The notes under the pieces: generated by a model
Databases searched by the model: none
What the model was told of the DNA's origin: nothing
The model's input: the letters and a program-made list of their open reading frames with translations, nothing else
Shown: in pieces, positions 32,685-42,577 of the stretch
Layout: every line of letters begins with the position of its first letter
Position numbering within the stretch: the first letter of the stretch is position 1
Translations under genes and position numbers: made by a program
DNA from: an uncultured Lachnospiraceae bacterium
GTDB lineage: Bacteria; Bacillota; Clostridia; Lachnospirales; Lachnospiraceae
Assembly (NCBI GenBank): GCA_946414825.1
Contig: CAMKQB010000007.1
Coordinates: 1 to 45,595, forward strand
Direction of reading: 5' to 3'
Length of the DNA stretch: 45,595 nt

Positions 32685-33209
32685 TTACTCAGACTTTTCA
32701 ATTGAGCTTGGTGGTCCGCTAAGTCCGATGGCCTTGGCAACGATAGGCGCCAGGATAACAGCAAATATATAACTGACAATTATCGAAAGTGGAAGGGTTG
32801 GTAACCAGCTCCCAAACCACATAATAGGTAGAGGCGGTTTCTCCCCTGCAGGGATATGAGCATAGGACTGGGCCACGCTTATAAAACTAACGATGGCACT
32901 TACTAATATAGCATTTATGACTGCAAATGGAATACTGTTGATAAGATTAAACTTAAGTGAGCCAGGTCTTGCATTTGCCTTGATTGTCATAGCTCGTCCC
33001 ATTTTGCCGATAGGAATAACTATTGCTACAATTATTCCAACGATTACAGATTCTATGACGCTGGAGATTAGCATGATGGCAACTGGTGGCATAGAGGCAA
33101 GTGCCTCAGGACTGGCTATCTTTCTGGCGACAATAGGGAAAATGAGTCCCATAATAGCGGAAACAATAATGGCCATAATGAGTCCCATGGTCTTTTCTTT
33201 TTTTTGCAT
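32685..33209 (-). CDS. Membrane protein of unknown function (174 aa), divergent from clpB
   Basis: A 174-residue protein with about four hydrophobic segments (near 9-30, 40-65, 85-110 and 130-160). It starts MQKKEKTMGLIMAIIVSAIM at 33209, where a GGAGG site lies 8 nt upstream; the frame extends further but without a ribosome site. I do not recognise a named family, although small membrane proteins of this type (helical, Pro/Ile-rich) are common in Lachnospiraceae. It is transcribed away from clpB from an overlapping promoter and shares a terminator with the lipoprotein gene it converges on. Confidence 0.8.
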   Translation of the reverse strand: MQKKEKTMGLIMAIIVSAIMGLIFPIVARKIASPEALASMPPVAIMLISSVIESVIVGIIVAIVIPIGKMGRAMTIKANARPGSLKFNLINSIPFAVINAILVSAIVSFISVAQSYAHIPAGEKPPLPIMWFGSWLPTLPLSIIVSYIFAVILAPIVAKAIGLSGPPSSIEKSE

Positions 33210-33296
33210 AGTGTAACCTCCAATTCGTATAAATAGCATAATGATTGCTTCATTTCTTCGAAACTTTCTCAATCAATGCGTAAACAACTATGTACA

Positions 33297-33326
33297 ATTA
33301 TAACATCTGTAAATATGTGTTGACAA
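33297..33326 (-). promoter_or_regulatory. Promoter of the divergent membrane-protein gene
   Basis: On the - strand TTGTCA (33326-33321), an 18-nt spacer and a perfect TATAAT (33302-33297). Its -35 overlaps the clpB -35 element on the other strand. Confidence 0.6.
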
Positions 33327-33348
33327 TGAGGACAGCAGGTGTTATAAC
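33320..33348 (+). promoter_or_regulatory. SigA promoter of clpB
   Basis: A perfect TTGACA (33320-33325), a 17-nt spacer and TATAAC (33343-33348). The CIRCE operator starts 15 nt after the -10 box. Confidence 0.88.
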
Positions 33349-33363
33349 ATATTCAGATAATGA

Positions 33364-33390
33364 TTAGCACTCACCAGACGAGAGTGCTAA
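33364..33390 (+). promoter_or_regulatory. CIRCE operator (HrcA binding site)
   Basis: TTAGCACTC - 9 nt - GAGTGCTAA, a perfect match to the CIRCE consensus, placed just downstream of the clpB promoter. HrcA should repress clpB until heat or unfolded protein occupies GroEL. hrcA itself is not in the window. Confidence 0.97.
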
Positions 33391-33426
33391 CAGGACAAAA
33401 TTCGAAGTAGAAAGGAGTTGATTAGA

Positions 33427-36012
33427 ATGAATGCAGATAAGCTTACAAGGAAGTCTATAGAAGCAGTGGAGGAATGCCAGAGACTTGCTATGGAGTATAA
33501 CAATCAAGAGGTATCATCGGCGCATCTTTTATATAGCGTACTAACTATCGATGATAGCTTGATTAAGAAACTACTTGATAATATGGGAATTGCAACAGCT
33601 GCATTTATAGACGAGTGTGAGAAACTGGTACAATCAAAACCTCATGTATCAGGTTCTTCAGAGGACATATATATGGGCCAGGAAATGAGTAGAGTTCTGC
33701 TCGCGGCCGAAACCGAAGCTAAGAAAATGGGCGACGATTTTATATCGGTAGAACATCTTTTTATAGCTCTTATGGATAAGGGTGGCGCAGATGTTAAAGA
33801 CCTGATTAAGAAGTTTTCTATAACTAAGAATGCATTTATGAAGGCTCTTGCTGATGTACGAGGTAACAAGAAGGTGGAGTCTGATAATCCAGAGGATACT
33901 TATGACGCACTTGAGAAGTTTGGATATAATCTGGTTCAGCGTGCCCGAGAGCAGAAGCTGGATCCTGTTATAGGACGAGATAATGAGATAAGAAATATCG
34001 TACGTATCCTTTCTCGTAAGACAAAGAATAATCCGGTTCTTATAGGTGATCCTGGTGTTGGTAAAACGGCTGCTATAGAGGGACTGGCTCAGAGAATTGT
34101 AAAGGGCGATGTTCCTGATTCACTTAAGGATAAAGAAATATTTGCACTGGATATGGGTTCGCTTATTGCAGGTGCTAAGTATAGAGGTGAGTTCGAGGAG
34201 AGACTTAAGTCGGTACTGGATGAGGTTAAGAAGTCAGAGGGACGAATCATTCTCTTTATAGATGAGCTTCATACTATTGTTGGTGCCGGTAAGACCGATG
34301 GTTCGCTGGATGCAGGAAATATGCTGAAACCTATGCTTGCTCGTGGTGAGCTGCATTGTATCGGTGCCACTACAGTGGATGAGTACCGCAAATATATCGA
34401 GACGGATAAGGCGCTTGAGAGAAGATTCCAGCCAGTAATGGTTAAGGAACCAACTGTTGAAGATACCATTTCCATTCTTCGTGGAATCAAGAATCGTTAC
34501 GAGGTATTCCACGGGGTTAAGATAAATGATGGTGCACTTGTAGCTGCAGCAACACTTTCGAATAGATATATCACAGATAGATTCCTTCCTGATAAGGCTA
34601 TTGACCTAGTGGATGAGGCATGTGCAATGATCAAAACCGAGCTGAATTCTATGCCGGCTGAGGTGGATGAAATCCAGAGGAAAATAATGCAGCTGGAGAT
34701 AGAGGAGACAGCTCTTAAGAATGAAGATGATCATCTGTCCAAGGAGAGACTGGAAAGCCTCAAGGCTGAACTGGCTGAATTAAAGGAAAAGGCCAGCTCG
34801 ATGAAGGCAACCTGGGAGAATGAGAAGGCAGAGGTTGAGAGAGTTAGAACTCTTAGAGAAGAAATAGAAAATGCCAAGGATAACCTTGAGATTGCTCAGA
34901 GAAAGGGCGACTATAACAAGGCTGCAGAGCTTCAATATGGCAAGATTCCAGGCTTGAAAAAGGAGCTGGAGGAGCTGGAGAATAGTTCATCCATCAAGGA
35001 GAGACAGCTGCTGCATGAAACTGTCACAGATGAAGAGATAGCTAAGATAATCTCAAAGTGGACGGGAATACCTGTATCAAAGCTGTCGGAGTCTGAACGT
35101 AACAAGACACTTCATCTATCTGATGAGCTCCATAAGAGAGTGGTTGGACAGGATGAGGCCGTTTCGATGGTTAGTGAAGCTATAATACGCTCGAAGGCTG
35201 GCATCAAGGATCCAACGAAGCCAATAGGTTCATTTCTCTTCCTTGGTCCTACAGGTGTTGGTAAAACAGAGCTTGCTAAAACTCTGGCAGAAGCGCTCTT
35301 TGATAACGAAGCAAATATTATCAGAATAGATATGAGTGAATATATGGAGAAGCATAGTGTGTCACGACTCATCGGAGCCCCTCCTGGATATGTCGGATAT
35401 GATGAGGGTGGACAGCTGACAGATGCCGTAAGGCGTAGCCCATATTCAGTCGTTCTATTTGATGAGGTAGAGAAGGCCCATCCTGATGTATTCAACATAA
35501 TGCTTCAGATACTTGATGATGGTCGAATTACTGATTCAAAGGGTAATGTGGTTGATTTCAAGAATACCATTCTTATTATGACTTCAAACATCGGTTCAGA
35601 GTTCCTGCTGGAAGGAATTGATGATGATGGCAATATTAAGCCAGAGGCAGAAGAGCAGGTAAATGAAAGCCTGAAACTGCATTTCAGACCGGAGTTCCTG
35701 AACCGTTTGGATGAGGTTATCATGTTCAAGCCGCTTACCAAGGATAATATATCTGGAATAGTCGAACTTCTGATGAAGGATCTGAACAGGCGTGTTGCAG
35801 ATAGAGAAATAAGCATTAAGCTCACCGATAAGGCGAGAGATTACGTCATTGAATGTGGTTACGATCCTGTATATGGCGCAAGACCACTTAAGAGATTCCT
35901 TCAGAAGAATGTTGAGACGCTGGTTGCCAGGGCGATACTGAGTAACAGCCTCAAGGTGGGCGATACAGTTACTATTGATGAGGCGGATGGCGCTCTTGTC
36001 ATTAATAATTAA
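33427..36012 (+). CDS. clpB: ClpB disaggregase
   Basis: An 861-residue ClpB, the AAA+ chaperone that pulls proteins out of aggregates together with DnaK. Order: N domain (about 1-145), D1 with Walker [10 protein letters not shown] near 207 and Walker [10 protein letters not shown] near 278, a long coiled-coil middle domain (about 405-520, charged and Leu-rich), and D2 with GPTGVGKTE near 607 and [13 protein letters not shown] near 678. The long middle domain separates it from the ClpC at the start of the window. ATG 33427 is 9 nt from AAAGGAG; the upstream TTG at 33418 directly abuts that site and is rejected. Controlled by a consensus promoter and CIRCE. Confidence 0.96.
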   Translation: MNADKLTRKSIEAVEECQRLAMEYNNQEVSSAHLLYSVLTIDDSLIKKLLDNMGIATAAFIDECEKLVQSKPHVSGSSEDIYMGQEMSRVLLAAETEAKKMGDDFISVEHLFIALMDKGGADVKDLIKKFSITKNAFMKALADVRGNKKVESDNPEDTYDALEKFGYNLVQRAREQKLDPVIGRDNEIRNIVRILSRKTKNNPVLIGDPGVGKTAAIEGLAQRIVKGDVPDSLKDKEIFALDMGSLIAGAKYRGEFEERLKSVLDEVKKSEGRIILFIDELHTIVGAGKTDGSLDAGNMLKPMLARGELHCIGATTVDEYRKYIETDKALERRFQPVMVKEPTVEDTISILRGIKNRYEVFHGVKINDGALVAAATLSNRYITDRFLPDKAIDLVDEACAMIKTELNSMPAEVDEIQRKIMQLEIEETALKNEDDHLSKERLESLKAELAELKEKASSMKATWENEKAEVERVRTLREEIENAKDNLEIAQRKGDYNKAAELQYGKIPGLKKELEELENSSSIKERQLLHETVTDEEIAKIISKWTGIPVSKLSESERNKTLHLSDELHKRVVGQDEAVSMVSEAIIRSKAGIKDPTKPIGSFLFLGPTGVGKTELAKTLAEALFDNEANIIRIDMSEYMEKHSVSRLIGAPPGYVGYDEGGQLTDAVRRSPYSVVLFDEVEKAHPDVFNIMLQILDDGRITDSKGNVVDFKNTILIMTSNIGSEFLLEGIDDDGNIKPEAEEQVNESLKLHFRPEFLNRLDEVIMFKPLTKDNISGIVELLMKDLNRRVADREISIKLTDKARDYVIECGYDPVYGARPLKRFLQKNVETLVARAILSNSLKVGDTVTIDEADGALVINN

Positions 36013-36036
36013 AATGAGTAAATAAGCAAGAGTCTG

Positions 36037-36065
36037 TTGTTTTTAGCAACTAAATATAGTAAAAT
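36037..36065 (+). promoter_or_regulatory. Candidate promoter before the phenylacetate-CoA ligase gene
   Basis: TTGTTT (36037-36042), a 17-nt spacer and TAAAAT (36060-36065). The expected start falls at the beginning of the hairpin at 36069-36092. Confidence 0.4.
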
Positions 36066-36068
36066 GAT

Positions 36069-36102
36069 GGGTGGCTGTGAATTCAGCCGCCCTTTGTTTT
36101 TT
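36069..36102 (+). terminator. Terminator of clpB
   Basis: GGGTGGCTG (36069-36077) pairs with CAGCCGCCC (36084-36092) with one G.T wobble, followed by TTTGTTTTTT. Its tail overlaps a 19-nt palindrome, CTTTGTTT-ttt-AAACAAAG (36092-36110). Confidence 0.85.
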
Positions 36103-36145
36103 AAACAAAGAGATATCTTTAATGTCAGCGGAGGAGTAGTAAAAA

Positions 36146-37465
36146 ATGGCTAAAAAGATGTATTTCCAAGAAGAAATTGAGACAATGCCGGTCGAGAAGA
36201 TTAAGGCACTTCAGGAGGAGAAGTTTTTAAAGCAGGTTAAGTATGTATATGATAATAATGAGTACTACCGTAATCTTATGGATGAGAAGGGCGTAAAGCC
36301 TGAAGATATAAAGTGCATGGAGGATATTAGCAAGCTTCCATTCCTTACAAAGAATGATCTGAGAGAGGCATATCCATATGGCCTTCTTTGCAGACCGGTT
36401 AAGGATTGCGTGCGTATACATTCTACAAGTGGTACAACAGGTAGAAGAGTAGTTGCATTCTATACACAGAATGATATAGATCTGTGGGCAGAGTGCTGTG
36501 CCAGAGCTATTGTGGCAGCTGGGGGATCCGAGAAGGATGTTGTTCAGGTAGCTTATGGTTATGGACTCTTTACAGGTGGTGCCGGACTTCATGACGGATC
36601 GCATAAGGTAGGAAGTCTTACAATTCCTATGTCATCCGGAAATACAGAGAGACAGATACAGTTTATGAAGGACTTAAATGCAACTATTCTTTGCTGTACA
36701 CCTTCATATGCTGCATATATAGGTGAGAAGCTTCATGACATGGGAATGACAGCGGATGATATCAACCTGAAGGCAGGTATCTTCGGTGCAGAACCATGGA
36801 CAGAGGAAATGCGCCACAGTATAGAGCAGAGTCTTGGAATCAAGGCTTATGATATATATGGACTTACAGAGATAAGTGGACCTGGTGTTTCCTTCGAGTG
36901 TGAGGCACAGTCAGGAATGCATATCAATGAGGATCATTTCTATGCAGAGGTTATAGATCCTGATACAGGAGAAGTTCTTCCTGAGGGTTCAGAAGGAGAA
37001 CTTGTTTTTACTTCTCTCGACAAAGAGGCATTTCCACTTCTTAGATATAGAACTCGTGACCTCGTAGTTCTGAAGAGAGAGCAGTGTTCTTGTGGACGTA
37101 CACATATCAAGATGTGTAAGCCAAAGGGACGTTCAGATGATATGATGATTATTCGTGGTGTAAATGTATTCCCATCACAGATAGAGACAGTTCTTCTGAA
37201 GTGCGGATATACACCTAACTACCAGATTATGGTAGACCGTATCGGTAACGAGGATACATTTGATATAAATGTTGAGCTGTCAGAAGAGCAGTTCAAGCAG
37301 ATGAAGGAAGATGAAGACCTTGAGAAGGCTAGAAAGTCTCTTACAGGAGCTATGGTTCAGATGCTTGGTATCAGACCTAAGATGCACCTTCTTCCTCCTA
37401 AGTCAATTGTTAGAAGTGAAGGAAAGGCTGTTAGAGTAGTTGATAAGAGAAAGCTTCATGACTAA
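36146..37465 (+). CDS. paaK: Phenylacetate-CoA ligase family enzyme
   Basis: A 439-residue AMP-forming ligase of the PaaK family, which activates phenylacetate or related aryl acids with ATP and CoA. The P-loop IHSTSGTTGRRVVAFY is near residue 91-106, AYGYGLFTGG near 131, DIYGLTEISGPG near 235, and the C-terminal subdomain from about 335 begins KGRSDDMMIIRGVNVFP. In gut anaerobes such genes occur without the rest of phenylacetate breakdown, possibly linked to branched ketoacid or aryl-acid metabolism; no such partner is nearby, so the substrate is open. GGAGGAG precedes the ATG. Confidence 0.92.
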   Translation: MAKKMYFQEEIETMPVEKIKALQEEKFLKQVKYVYDNNEYYRNLMDEKGVKPEDIKCMEDISKLPFLTKNDLREAYPYGLLCRPVKDCVRIHSTSGTTGRRVVAFYTQNDIDLWAECCARAIVAAGGSEKDVVQVAYGYGLFTGGAGLHDGSHKVGSLTIPMSSGNTERQIQFMKDLNATILCCTPSYAAYIGEKLHDMGMTADDINLKAGIFGAEPWTEEMRHSIEQSLGIKAYDIYGLTEISGPGVSFECEAQSGMHINEDHFYAEVIDPDTGEVLPEGSEGELVFTSLDKEAFPLLRYRTRDLVVLKREQCSCGRTHIKMCKPKGRSDDMMIIRGVNVFPSQIETVLLKCGYTPNYQIMVDRIGNEDTFDINVELSEEQFKQMKEDEDLEKARKSLTGAMVQMLGIRPKMHLLPPKSIVRSEGKAVRVVDKRKLHD

Positions 37466-37488
37466 ATAGTATTCAGGTTTATTATTCG

Positions 37489-37530
37489 GATACCCGGTAT
37501 GGTTTATGCCATACCAGGTATCTTATTATT
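37489..37530 (+). terminator. Terminator after the phenylacetate-CoA ligase gene
   Basis: A 14-pair stem with one mismatch: GATACC-c-GGTATGG (37489-37502) and CCATACC-a-GGTATC (37509-37522) around TTTATG, followed by TTATTATTTATT. Confidence 0.8.
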
Positions 37531-37550
37531 TATTAGAAATAGGAGTCAGC

Positions 37551-38516
37551 ATGAAAAAGAAAACAAAACTCATCAGCATATTCGTAATACTTCCAGTTCT
37601 GCTGGTTGTTGTTTTTGTGCTTTCTCTTAAGTTCGATGGAGGTGGCAAACAGGAGCCCACGACTGAGAAACAGTCGGTTTACAGCGATGAGGAAATAAGT
37701 AACATGCTCCTGGCGGAGTATAACAAGTCTCAGGCGGCTTTGGCTCAGGCTGAGCAGAGTACAGAGGAGGTGAAAGACCTTACTCCAGAGGATGAGGAAT
37801 ACGATGACATGATTGGTGATGCCAAGGAGGATGCGCCTGATATAGTAACTTCAGATGAAGAACTATCGGCAGAGGACGAGGCGATAATAGCTGCTGCTGA
37901 GCAGGAAGCTAGAACGAGTAGTAGTGCATTTAACTATAATGGTATCGAGGTCGTATCAAGTATGAATCAGGTGGATCTGTCTGGAGGTCTCGTGCTTTCA
38001 CTTACTGATGCGGAGATTGCTGCGGCACATCCGCTATTTCTGCAGTACGATCCGAGATGGGCTACATTTCCATATGGAACAGGTACTATGAAGTCCTCGG
38101 CTTGTGGACCAACCTGCTTTGCCATGGTTATCACAGCACTTACTAATATTTCAAATGCTTCGCCTCCTATGATTGCAAGCTATAGCATGAATCATAATTA
38201 TTACGTGCCGGGAGCAGGTACAGCTCACGGACTTTTCCTAAATGGTTGTTCTGATTTTGGACTCTACTGTAATGAGATATCAAATGACGAGGCGACAATG
38301 AAGGCTGCCATTGATAGAGGTGAGATGCTCGTGCTCAGTGTGCACTATGGTAATTTCACTCACTCAGGTGCGGGCCATTTCATAGTGATTTATGGATATA
38401 ACGAGAATGGATTCATGGTAAATGATCCGGCGTCCTATGATAGAAGCTGCAGATATTGGCCATATGGCGTGTTCTCGGGAGATATAAACAAGATATATTC
38501 ACTTGGCAGACTTTAA
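37551..38516 (+). CDS. Membrane-anchored C39-like cysteine peptidase
   Basis: A 321-residue exported protein. An N-terminal basic patch and one hydrophobic helix (about 8-27) anchor it; no lipobox is visible. A long Glu/Asp/Ala-rich linker (about 35-130) leads to a C39-like papain-fold domain (about 160-321): FLQYDPRWATFPYG, the catalytic Cys in SSACGPTCFAMV (near 184), the His in GAGHFIVIYGY (near 275) and NDPASYDR. Substrates of this family are peptides or cell-wall-linked peptides. The start at 37551 follows AGGAG by 5 nt; an upstream in-frame ATG at 37506 lies in the terminator and is rejected. Confidence 0.86.
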   Translation: MKKKTKLISIFVILPVLLVVVFVLSLKFDGGGKQEPTTEKQSVYSDEEISNMLLAEYNKSQAALAQAEQSTEEVKDLTPEDEEYDDMIGDAKEDAPDIVTSDEELSAEDEAIIAAAEQEARTSSSAFNYNGIEVVSSMNQVDLSGGLVLSLTDAEIAAAHPLFLQYDPRWATFPYGTGTMKSSACGPTCFAMVITALTNISNASPPMIASYSMNHNYYVPGAGTAHGLFLNGCSDFGLYCNEISNDEATMKAAIDRGEMLVLSVHYGNFTHSGAGHFIVIYGYNENGFMVNDPASYDRSCRYWPYGVFSGDINKIYSLGRL

Positions 38517-38537
38517 GTACTCTTTAGGAGGATTAGT

Positions 38538-40358
38538 TTGAAATACTATCTGACAGGAAAACAAGCACAGGCGATAGACAAATATACCCAGACTAATCTT
38601 GGTATATCCGGAATCACGCTTATGGAGTCAGCGGCAGGTAAGCTGGCTGAGGCGATAGATGGCGTAATCTCTGATAAGAATATTAGTTTTGATAGGTCAA
38701 AGGATAAGATACTCGCAATTGTCGAGAGTGGAAATAATGGTGGCGATGCAGTGGCTGCTGCCTGGATGTTAAAGGATATGGGCTATAACACCTATATCTA
38801 TGAGATAAATGGAATAAGTAAGAAAACAGATTCTTATCAGATAGAGATAGAAAAGGCTAAGAAAAGAAACGTATCATTTGTGGATATCCGGGATGATAAG
38901 GGACAGATAAATGGTATCGATGCATATAAGGTAGTAATAGATGGCATTTTCGGAGTTGGACTTACTAGAGCTGTGACAGGAGTCCAGGCCGAAGTGGTAG
39001 ATGCAATAAATGCTACTCCTTCAACTACATTTGTTGTTGGGGTTGATATTCCAAGTGGAATAAGTGCTGATACAGGGCGTATACTTGGAAGGGCAGTCAG
39101 ATGTGATATGACAGTTACATTTGAATATATAAAGTATGGAATGCTTCTGAATGAAGGTCGCGAGTACTCCGGCGATATCCGCTGCAAGAGTATAGGTCTA
39201 TACGTTCCTGAAGATGTAAAGAAAATGGCTGAGGTTCTCCGTGACCAGGGTGTATATGACATTAGTGAGGCTGAGATAGCGCGTAATAGTCAGACGGCGA
39301 CTGAAAATATATACATTTGTCATGAATATGAGGATGCGGAGGTTGCCAAGATCCTACCTGCCAGAAAGGGCGATTCAAATAAAGGTACCTATGGTAAAGT
39401 CCTCATAGTAGCAGGCTCTAGGGATATATATGGTGCAGTCTATATGGCGGCGGAAGCGGCTTATAGAGTTGGTGCAGGACTGGTTAAGGTTGTTACGGAT
39501 ATAAGAAACAGAGATATTCTATGTGATAAGCTGCCTGAGGCAATGATACTTACATATGATACAGATAGCATTACGGAAGACAGCGGAAAAGGGCTTTTTA
39601 GAAAGGGCGCTGAAGTTAGCTTAAATGATGAGTTTGTGGAGAACTTCAGATCGTCAGTTAAGTGGGCGGATGTAATACTTGCAGGACCGGGACTGGGTAC
39701 GAGTGATGTATCAAAACAGCTAATGAAACATTTGGCGGATACAGTTACGGAAGGTCAGAGACTGATACTTGATGCGGATGCATTGAATATAATTTCAATG
39801 GACTCTCCACATGAAGGGTTTAGGTCCTTCACCTCAAAGCTTGGAATAGGAAATGTAATAATAACTCCGCATATGATGGAGATGCTTAGAATAGTTAAGG
39901 CTGGATACGACAAGGAAACATATGACCTTATGCTAAGCGGACTAGGATATAGTGATGGCATTCAGTTCCTTAAGGACTTTAGAAAGAGTCAGGCATATAG
40001 TCTGGCATATAATGAAGGCATAATAGTTGTTCTTAAGGATGCAAGAACAGTTGTTGCTTACAGAAACAATCTGGATGATGCTTCTGGTATGGAAGGATAT
40101 GCCAGAGAGTGTCCGCTGTATGTAAATACTACCGGAAATTCCGGTATGTCTAAAGGCGGATCAGGAGATGTCCTGGCCGGTATGATAGCGGGGCTTCTTG
40201 CACAGTGTGATAAGGGAAGAATACCAGACATGGTTTGTGCAGCTGTGAACCTTCATAGCAGAGCAGGCGACAAAGCAAGGAAAGAGGTTGGAGAGTATCC
40301 GATGATGGCAAGGGATATAATTAAAGCAATATCAGTTCTCTGCCATTCTGAAGGATGA
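38538..40358 (+). CDS. nnrD: Bifunctional NAD(P)HX epimerase / ADP-dependent dehydratase
   Basis: A 606-residue metabolite-repair enzyme that restores damaged, hydrated NAD(P)H. The N-terminal epimerase domain (about 1-220) has the MESAAGKLAEAI and VESGNNGGDAVAAAW motifs. The C-terminal dehydratase, a ribokinase-like fold (about 270-600), has NKGTYGKVLIVAGS, ILAGPGLGTS and GGSGDVLAGMIAGLL. A mid-length insertion around 480-520 extends it somewhat beyond the usual ~500 residues. The start is TTG, supported by AGGAGG 5 nt upstream and no nearby ATG. It sits ahead of alr, an arrangement common in Firmicutes. Confidence 0.94.
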   Translation: MKYYLTGKQAQAIDKYTQTNLGISGITLMESAAGKLAEAIDGVISDKNISFDRSKDKILAIVESGNNGGDAVAAAWMLKDMGYNTYIYEINGISKKTDSYQIEIEKAKKRNVSFVDIRDDKGQINGIDAYKVVIDGIFGVGLTRAVTGVQAEVVDAINATPSTTFVVGVDIPSGISADTGRILGRAVRCDMTVTFEYIKYGMLLNEGREYSGDIRCKSIGLYVPEDVKKMAEVLRDQGVYDISEAEIARNSQTATENIYICHEYEDAEVAKILPARKGDSNKGTYGKVLIVAGSRDIYGAVYMAAEAAYRVGAGLVKVVTDIRNRDILCDKLPEAMILTYDTDSITEDSGKGLFRKGAEVSLNDEFVENFRSSVKWADVILAGPGLGTSDVSKQLMKHLADTVTEGQRLILDADALNIISMDSPHEGFRSFTSKLGIGNVIITPHMMEMLRIVKAGYDKETYDLMLSGLGYSDGIQFLKDFRKSQAYSLAYNEGIIVVLKDARTVVAYRNNLDDASGMEGYARECPLYVNTTGNSGMSKGGSGDVLAGMIAGLLAQCDKGRIPDMVCAAVNLHSRAGDKARKEVGEYPMMARDIIKAISVLCHSEG

Positions 40359-40406
40359 AATGAAATTGGCGATTTGGAGAATCATAAATATATAAGAGGA
40401 AAAATC

Positions 40407-41570
40407 ATGAGTTACAGAAGAGTAGAAGCAGACATAGACTTAGATGCAATCAGATATAATATCGAGACAGTGAAGGCACTGAATCCAAGTGATAAGAAGA
40501 CCTGCCTTGTCATTAAGGCGGATGCTTATGGACATGGTTCAGTTCCTCTCGCGAAGGAAATGGATGATCTGGCGGACTACTATGCAGTAGCCACTATGGA
40601 TGAGGCAGTAGAGCTAAGAAATGCTGAAATTACGAAGCCTATTCTGATTCTTGGATATACGGATGTGGAGGACTATGTAAGGGCAATAGAGCATAATGTG
40701 ACTATTGCTATATATGATAAGGACGAGGCTGCAAAGCTTTCTGAAACTGCACTACGCCTGGGAAAAAATGCAAAGGTTCACATCAAGGTTGATAGTGGTA
40801 TGAGCCGCATAGGCTTCCAGTGCACAGATTCTGAAGTGGCGCTTGCGATGGATGTTTACAATATGGAAGGCGTAGATGCTCAGGGCATCTTTACCCATTA
40901 TGCTAAGGCAGACTATATTGACAAATCAGATGCTAAAAAGCAATATGAAAACTTCAGCTGGTTCGTATCTGAAATGGAAAGTCGCGGAGCCAGTTTCGAG
41001 ATAAAGCATATCGATAACAGTGCCGGTGCTATGGAGATACATTCTGATGGCTATAATATGTACAGGCTTGGTATAGTAATCTATGGTCTATATCCATCAG
41101 AGGAGATAGATAAGTCGGTGGTTCTAAAACCTGCTATGACTCTTAAGTCGAAGGTTGTTCATATCAAGACGCTGGAGGCTGGTCGTGGAGTAGGTTACGG
41201 ATGGACATATACAACAGAGAAGGATACCAGAATAGCGACTATAGCAGTAGGCTATGCAGATGGTTATCCAAGGGCGCTTTCAAATATTGGAAGAGTTCTT
41301 ATAAATGGAAAGTACGCCCCAATAGTAGGGCGTGTATGCATGGACCAGATAATGGTTGATGTTACCGAGATAGATAAGGTGTCACCGGTTAAGGTTGGAG
41401 ATGAGGTGGTTCTCTTTGGAACTCAGGGCGACAGGAGCATTTCTGTAGAAGAGGTTGCTGAGCCTGCGAATAGCTTCAATTATGAGGAGGTATGTAATAT
41501 CAGCAGACGAGTTCCAAGAGTATATATGAAGAATGGAAAAGAATGCTACGTAGTAAATTATCTGGTTTAG
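40407..41570 (+). CDS. alr: Alanine racemase
   Basis: A 387-residue PLP enzyme making D-alanine for peptidoglycan. The PLP lysine is K37 in VIKADAYGHGS and the catalytic tyrosine is Y264 in GVGYGWTY; GYADGYPRALSN and RVCMDQIMVDVT are also typical. The frame opens at a TTG at 40374, but AGAGGA (40395-40400) is spaced 6 nt from ATG 40407, which also gives the family-length protein. It follows the NAD(P)HX repair gene by 48 nt with no terminator. Confidence 0.96.
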   Translation: MSYRRVEADIDLDAIRYNIETVKALNPSDKKTCLVIKADAYGHGSVPLAKEMDDLADYYAVATMDEAVELRNAEITKPILILGYTDVEDYVRAIEHNVTIAIYDKDEAAKLSETALRLGKNAKVHIKVDSGMSRIGFQCTDSEVALAMDVYNMEGVDAQGIFTHYAKADYIDKSDAKKQYENFSWFVSEMESRGASFEIKHIDNSAGAMEIHSDGYNMYRLGIVIYGLYPSEEIDKSVVLKPAMTLKSKVVHIKTLEAGRGVGYGWTYTTEKDTRIATIAVGYADGYPRALSNIGRVLINGKYAPIVGRVCMDQIMVDVTEIDKVSPVKVGDEVVLFGTQGDRSISVEEVAEPANSFNYEEVCNISRRVPRVYMKNGKECYVVNYLV

Positions 41571-41626
41571 AAATGCTTTTTTGTGCAGACAATTTAGCTA
41601 TATTGGTCGATTAAATGAAGCATTTA

Positions 41627-41635
41627 TGATACAAT
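41627..41635 (+). promoter_or_regulatory. Extended -10 promoter before the CBS-domain gene
   Basis: TGATACAAT fits TGnTATAAT with one mismatch, 39 nt before the ATG; no clear -35. It lies in an AT-rich 103-nt gap after alr. Confidence 0.45.
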
Positions 41636-41673
41636 AATAAAACAGTTAATAATTTAAGAACAGTAGGAGTTTT

Positions 41674-42483
41674 ATGTTTAAGAAAAAAGACGAAGAACAG
41701 GTGGAAGAAGAAATTCTTTCCATGGTTGAGGAAGGGCAGAAATCGGGTTTCATTCAAGAGGATGAGGTGGAAATGATTTCAAATATCCTTGATCTGGATG
41801 ATATGCAGGTTAGAGAGATAATGACCAGCCGCAGTAATATCTACGCGGTTAGCAAGGATTCAACCATCGGTGAGATAATAGTAGATTGTCTGGAAAGTGG
41901 TTATTCGAGATATCCTGTTTATGAAGAGGATATCGATAACATAATCGGAATGGTGCATTTAAAGGATATGACTAAGCTGTATCTGGAGAATCCGGAGGCC
42001 AGTGTTGCAGACGTGATAGAAGAGGCACTTATAATCCATCCGGCGTATGACACGCTGAAGCTTCTGAAGACGATGCAAAAAGAGAAGAAGCATATGGCTA
42101 TAGTTCTTGATGAATATGGTCAGACAGATGGACTGGTAACGCTGGAGGATGTTCTCGAAGAGATAGTTGGAAATATCTGGGATGAACATGATTCTGAAAC
42201 TGAAGAAGTGATGGAAACTAGTAACGATGGTTATGTGGCAGATGGAATGATCAAGCTGCATGATCTGGAGTCGGAGATAGAGGGGCTCGAGTTTCCGGAC
42301 ACAGATATAGAAACCCTCAATGGATTTCTTCTCTATAAGCTGGGAGGATTTCCAAAGGAGGATGAGAATCTTCATATTGATTATGGGGGATTCTCGTTTG
42401 ATATTCTTGAGGTCGAGGATATGCTGATTAAGTCGGTTAAGATTACAAAGATGAGCGAAAGTGAGCCACAAGATTCCGAGTAA
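41674..42483 (+). CDS. CBS-domain protein of the CorC/HlyC family (cytosolic type)
   Basis: A 269-residue soluble protein with an N-terminal acidic helix (about 1-45), two CBS domains (about 50-170; MTSRSNIYAVSKDSTIGEI and KHMAIVLDEYGQTDGLVTLEDVLEEIVG) and a C-terminal CorC_HlyC domain (about 190-262). It lacks the DUF21 membrane domain of full transporters, so it resembles E. coli CorC, which is linked to magnesium/cobalt efflux. An adjacent transporter is not seen. GTAGGAG precedes the ATG. Confidence 0.9.
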   Translation: MFKKKDEEQVEEEILSMVEEGQKSGFIQEDEVEMISNILDLDDMQVREIMTSRSNIYAVSKDSTIGEIIVDCLESGYSRYPVYEEDIDNIIGMVHLKDMTKLYLENPEASVADVIEEALIIHPAYDTLKLLKTMQKEKKHMAIVLDEYGQTDGLVTLEDVLEEIVGNIWDEHDSETEEVMETSNDGYVADGMIKLHDLESEIEGLEFPDTDIETLNGFLLYKLGGFPKEDENLHIDYGGFSFDILEVEDMLIKSVKITKMSESEPQDSE

Positions 42484-42577
42484 CTAAAACAAAAGCTTTC
42501 AAGAATAATTTGAAGATAATAATCGGACAAAGTGGCTAAGTATAAAAATAGAAAAAGGAAGTAAGAGGAAAAATAAA

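Noticed and set aside
37506-37550. Upstream ATG at 37506 as the start of the C39-like peptidase
   Set aside because: It lies within the terminator hairpin of the preceding gene and would precede the basic/hydrophobic anchor with an unneeded extension; ATG 37551 has AGGAG at 5 nt.
41571-41625. AAATGCTT ... AAGCATTT inverted repeat after alr as a terminator
   Set aside because: The arms are separated by about 39 nt and no T-run follows; the right arm runs up to the -10 region of the next gene.
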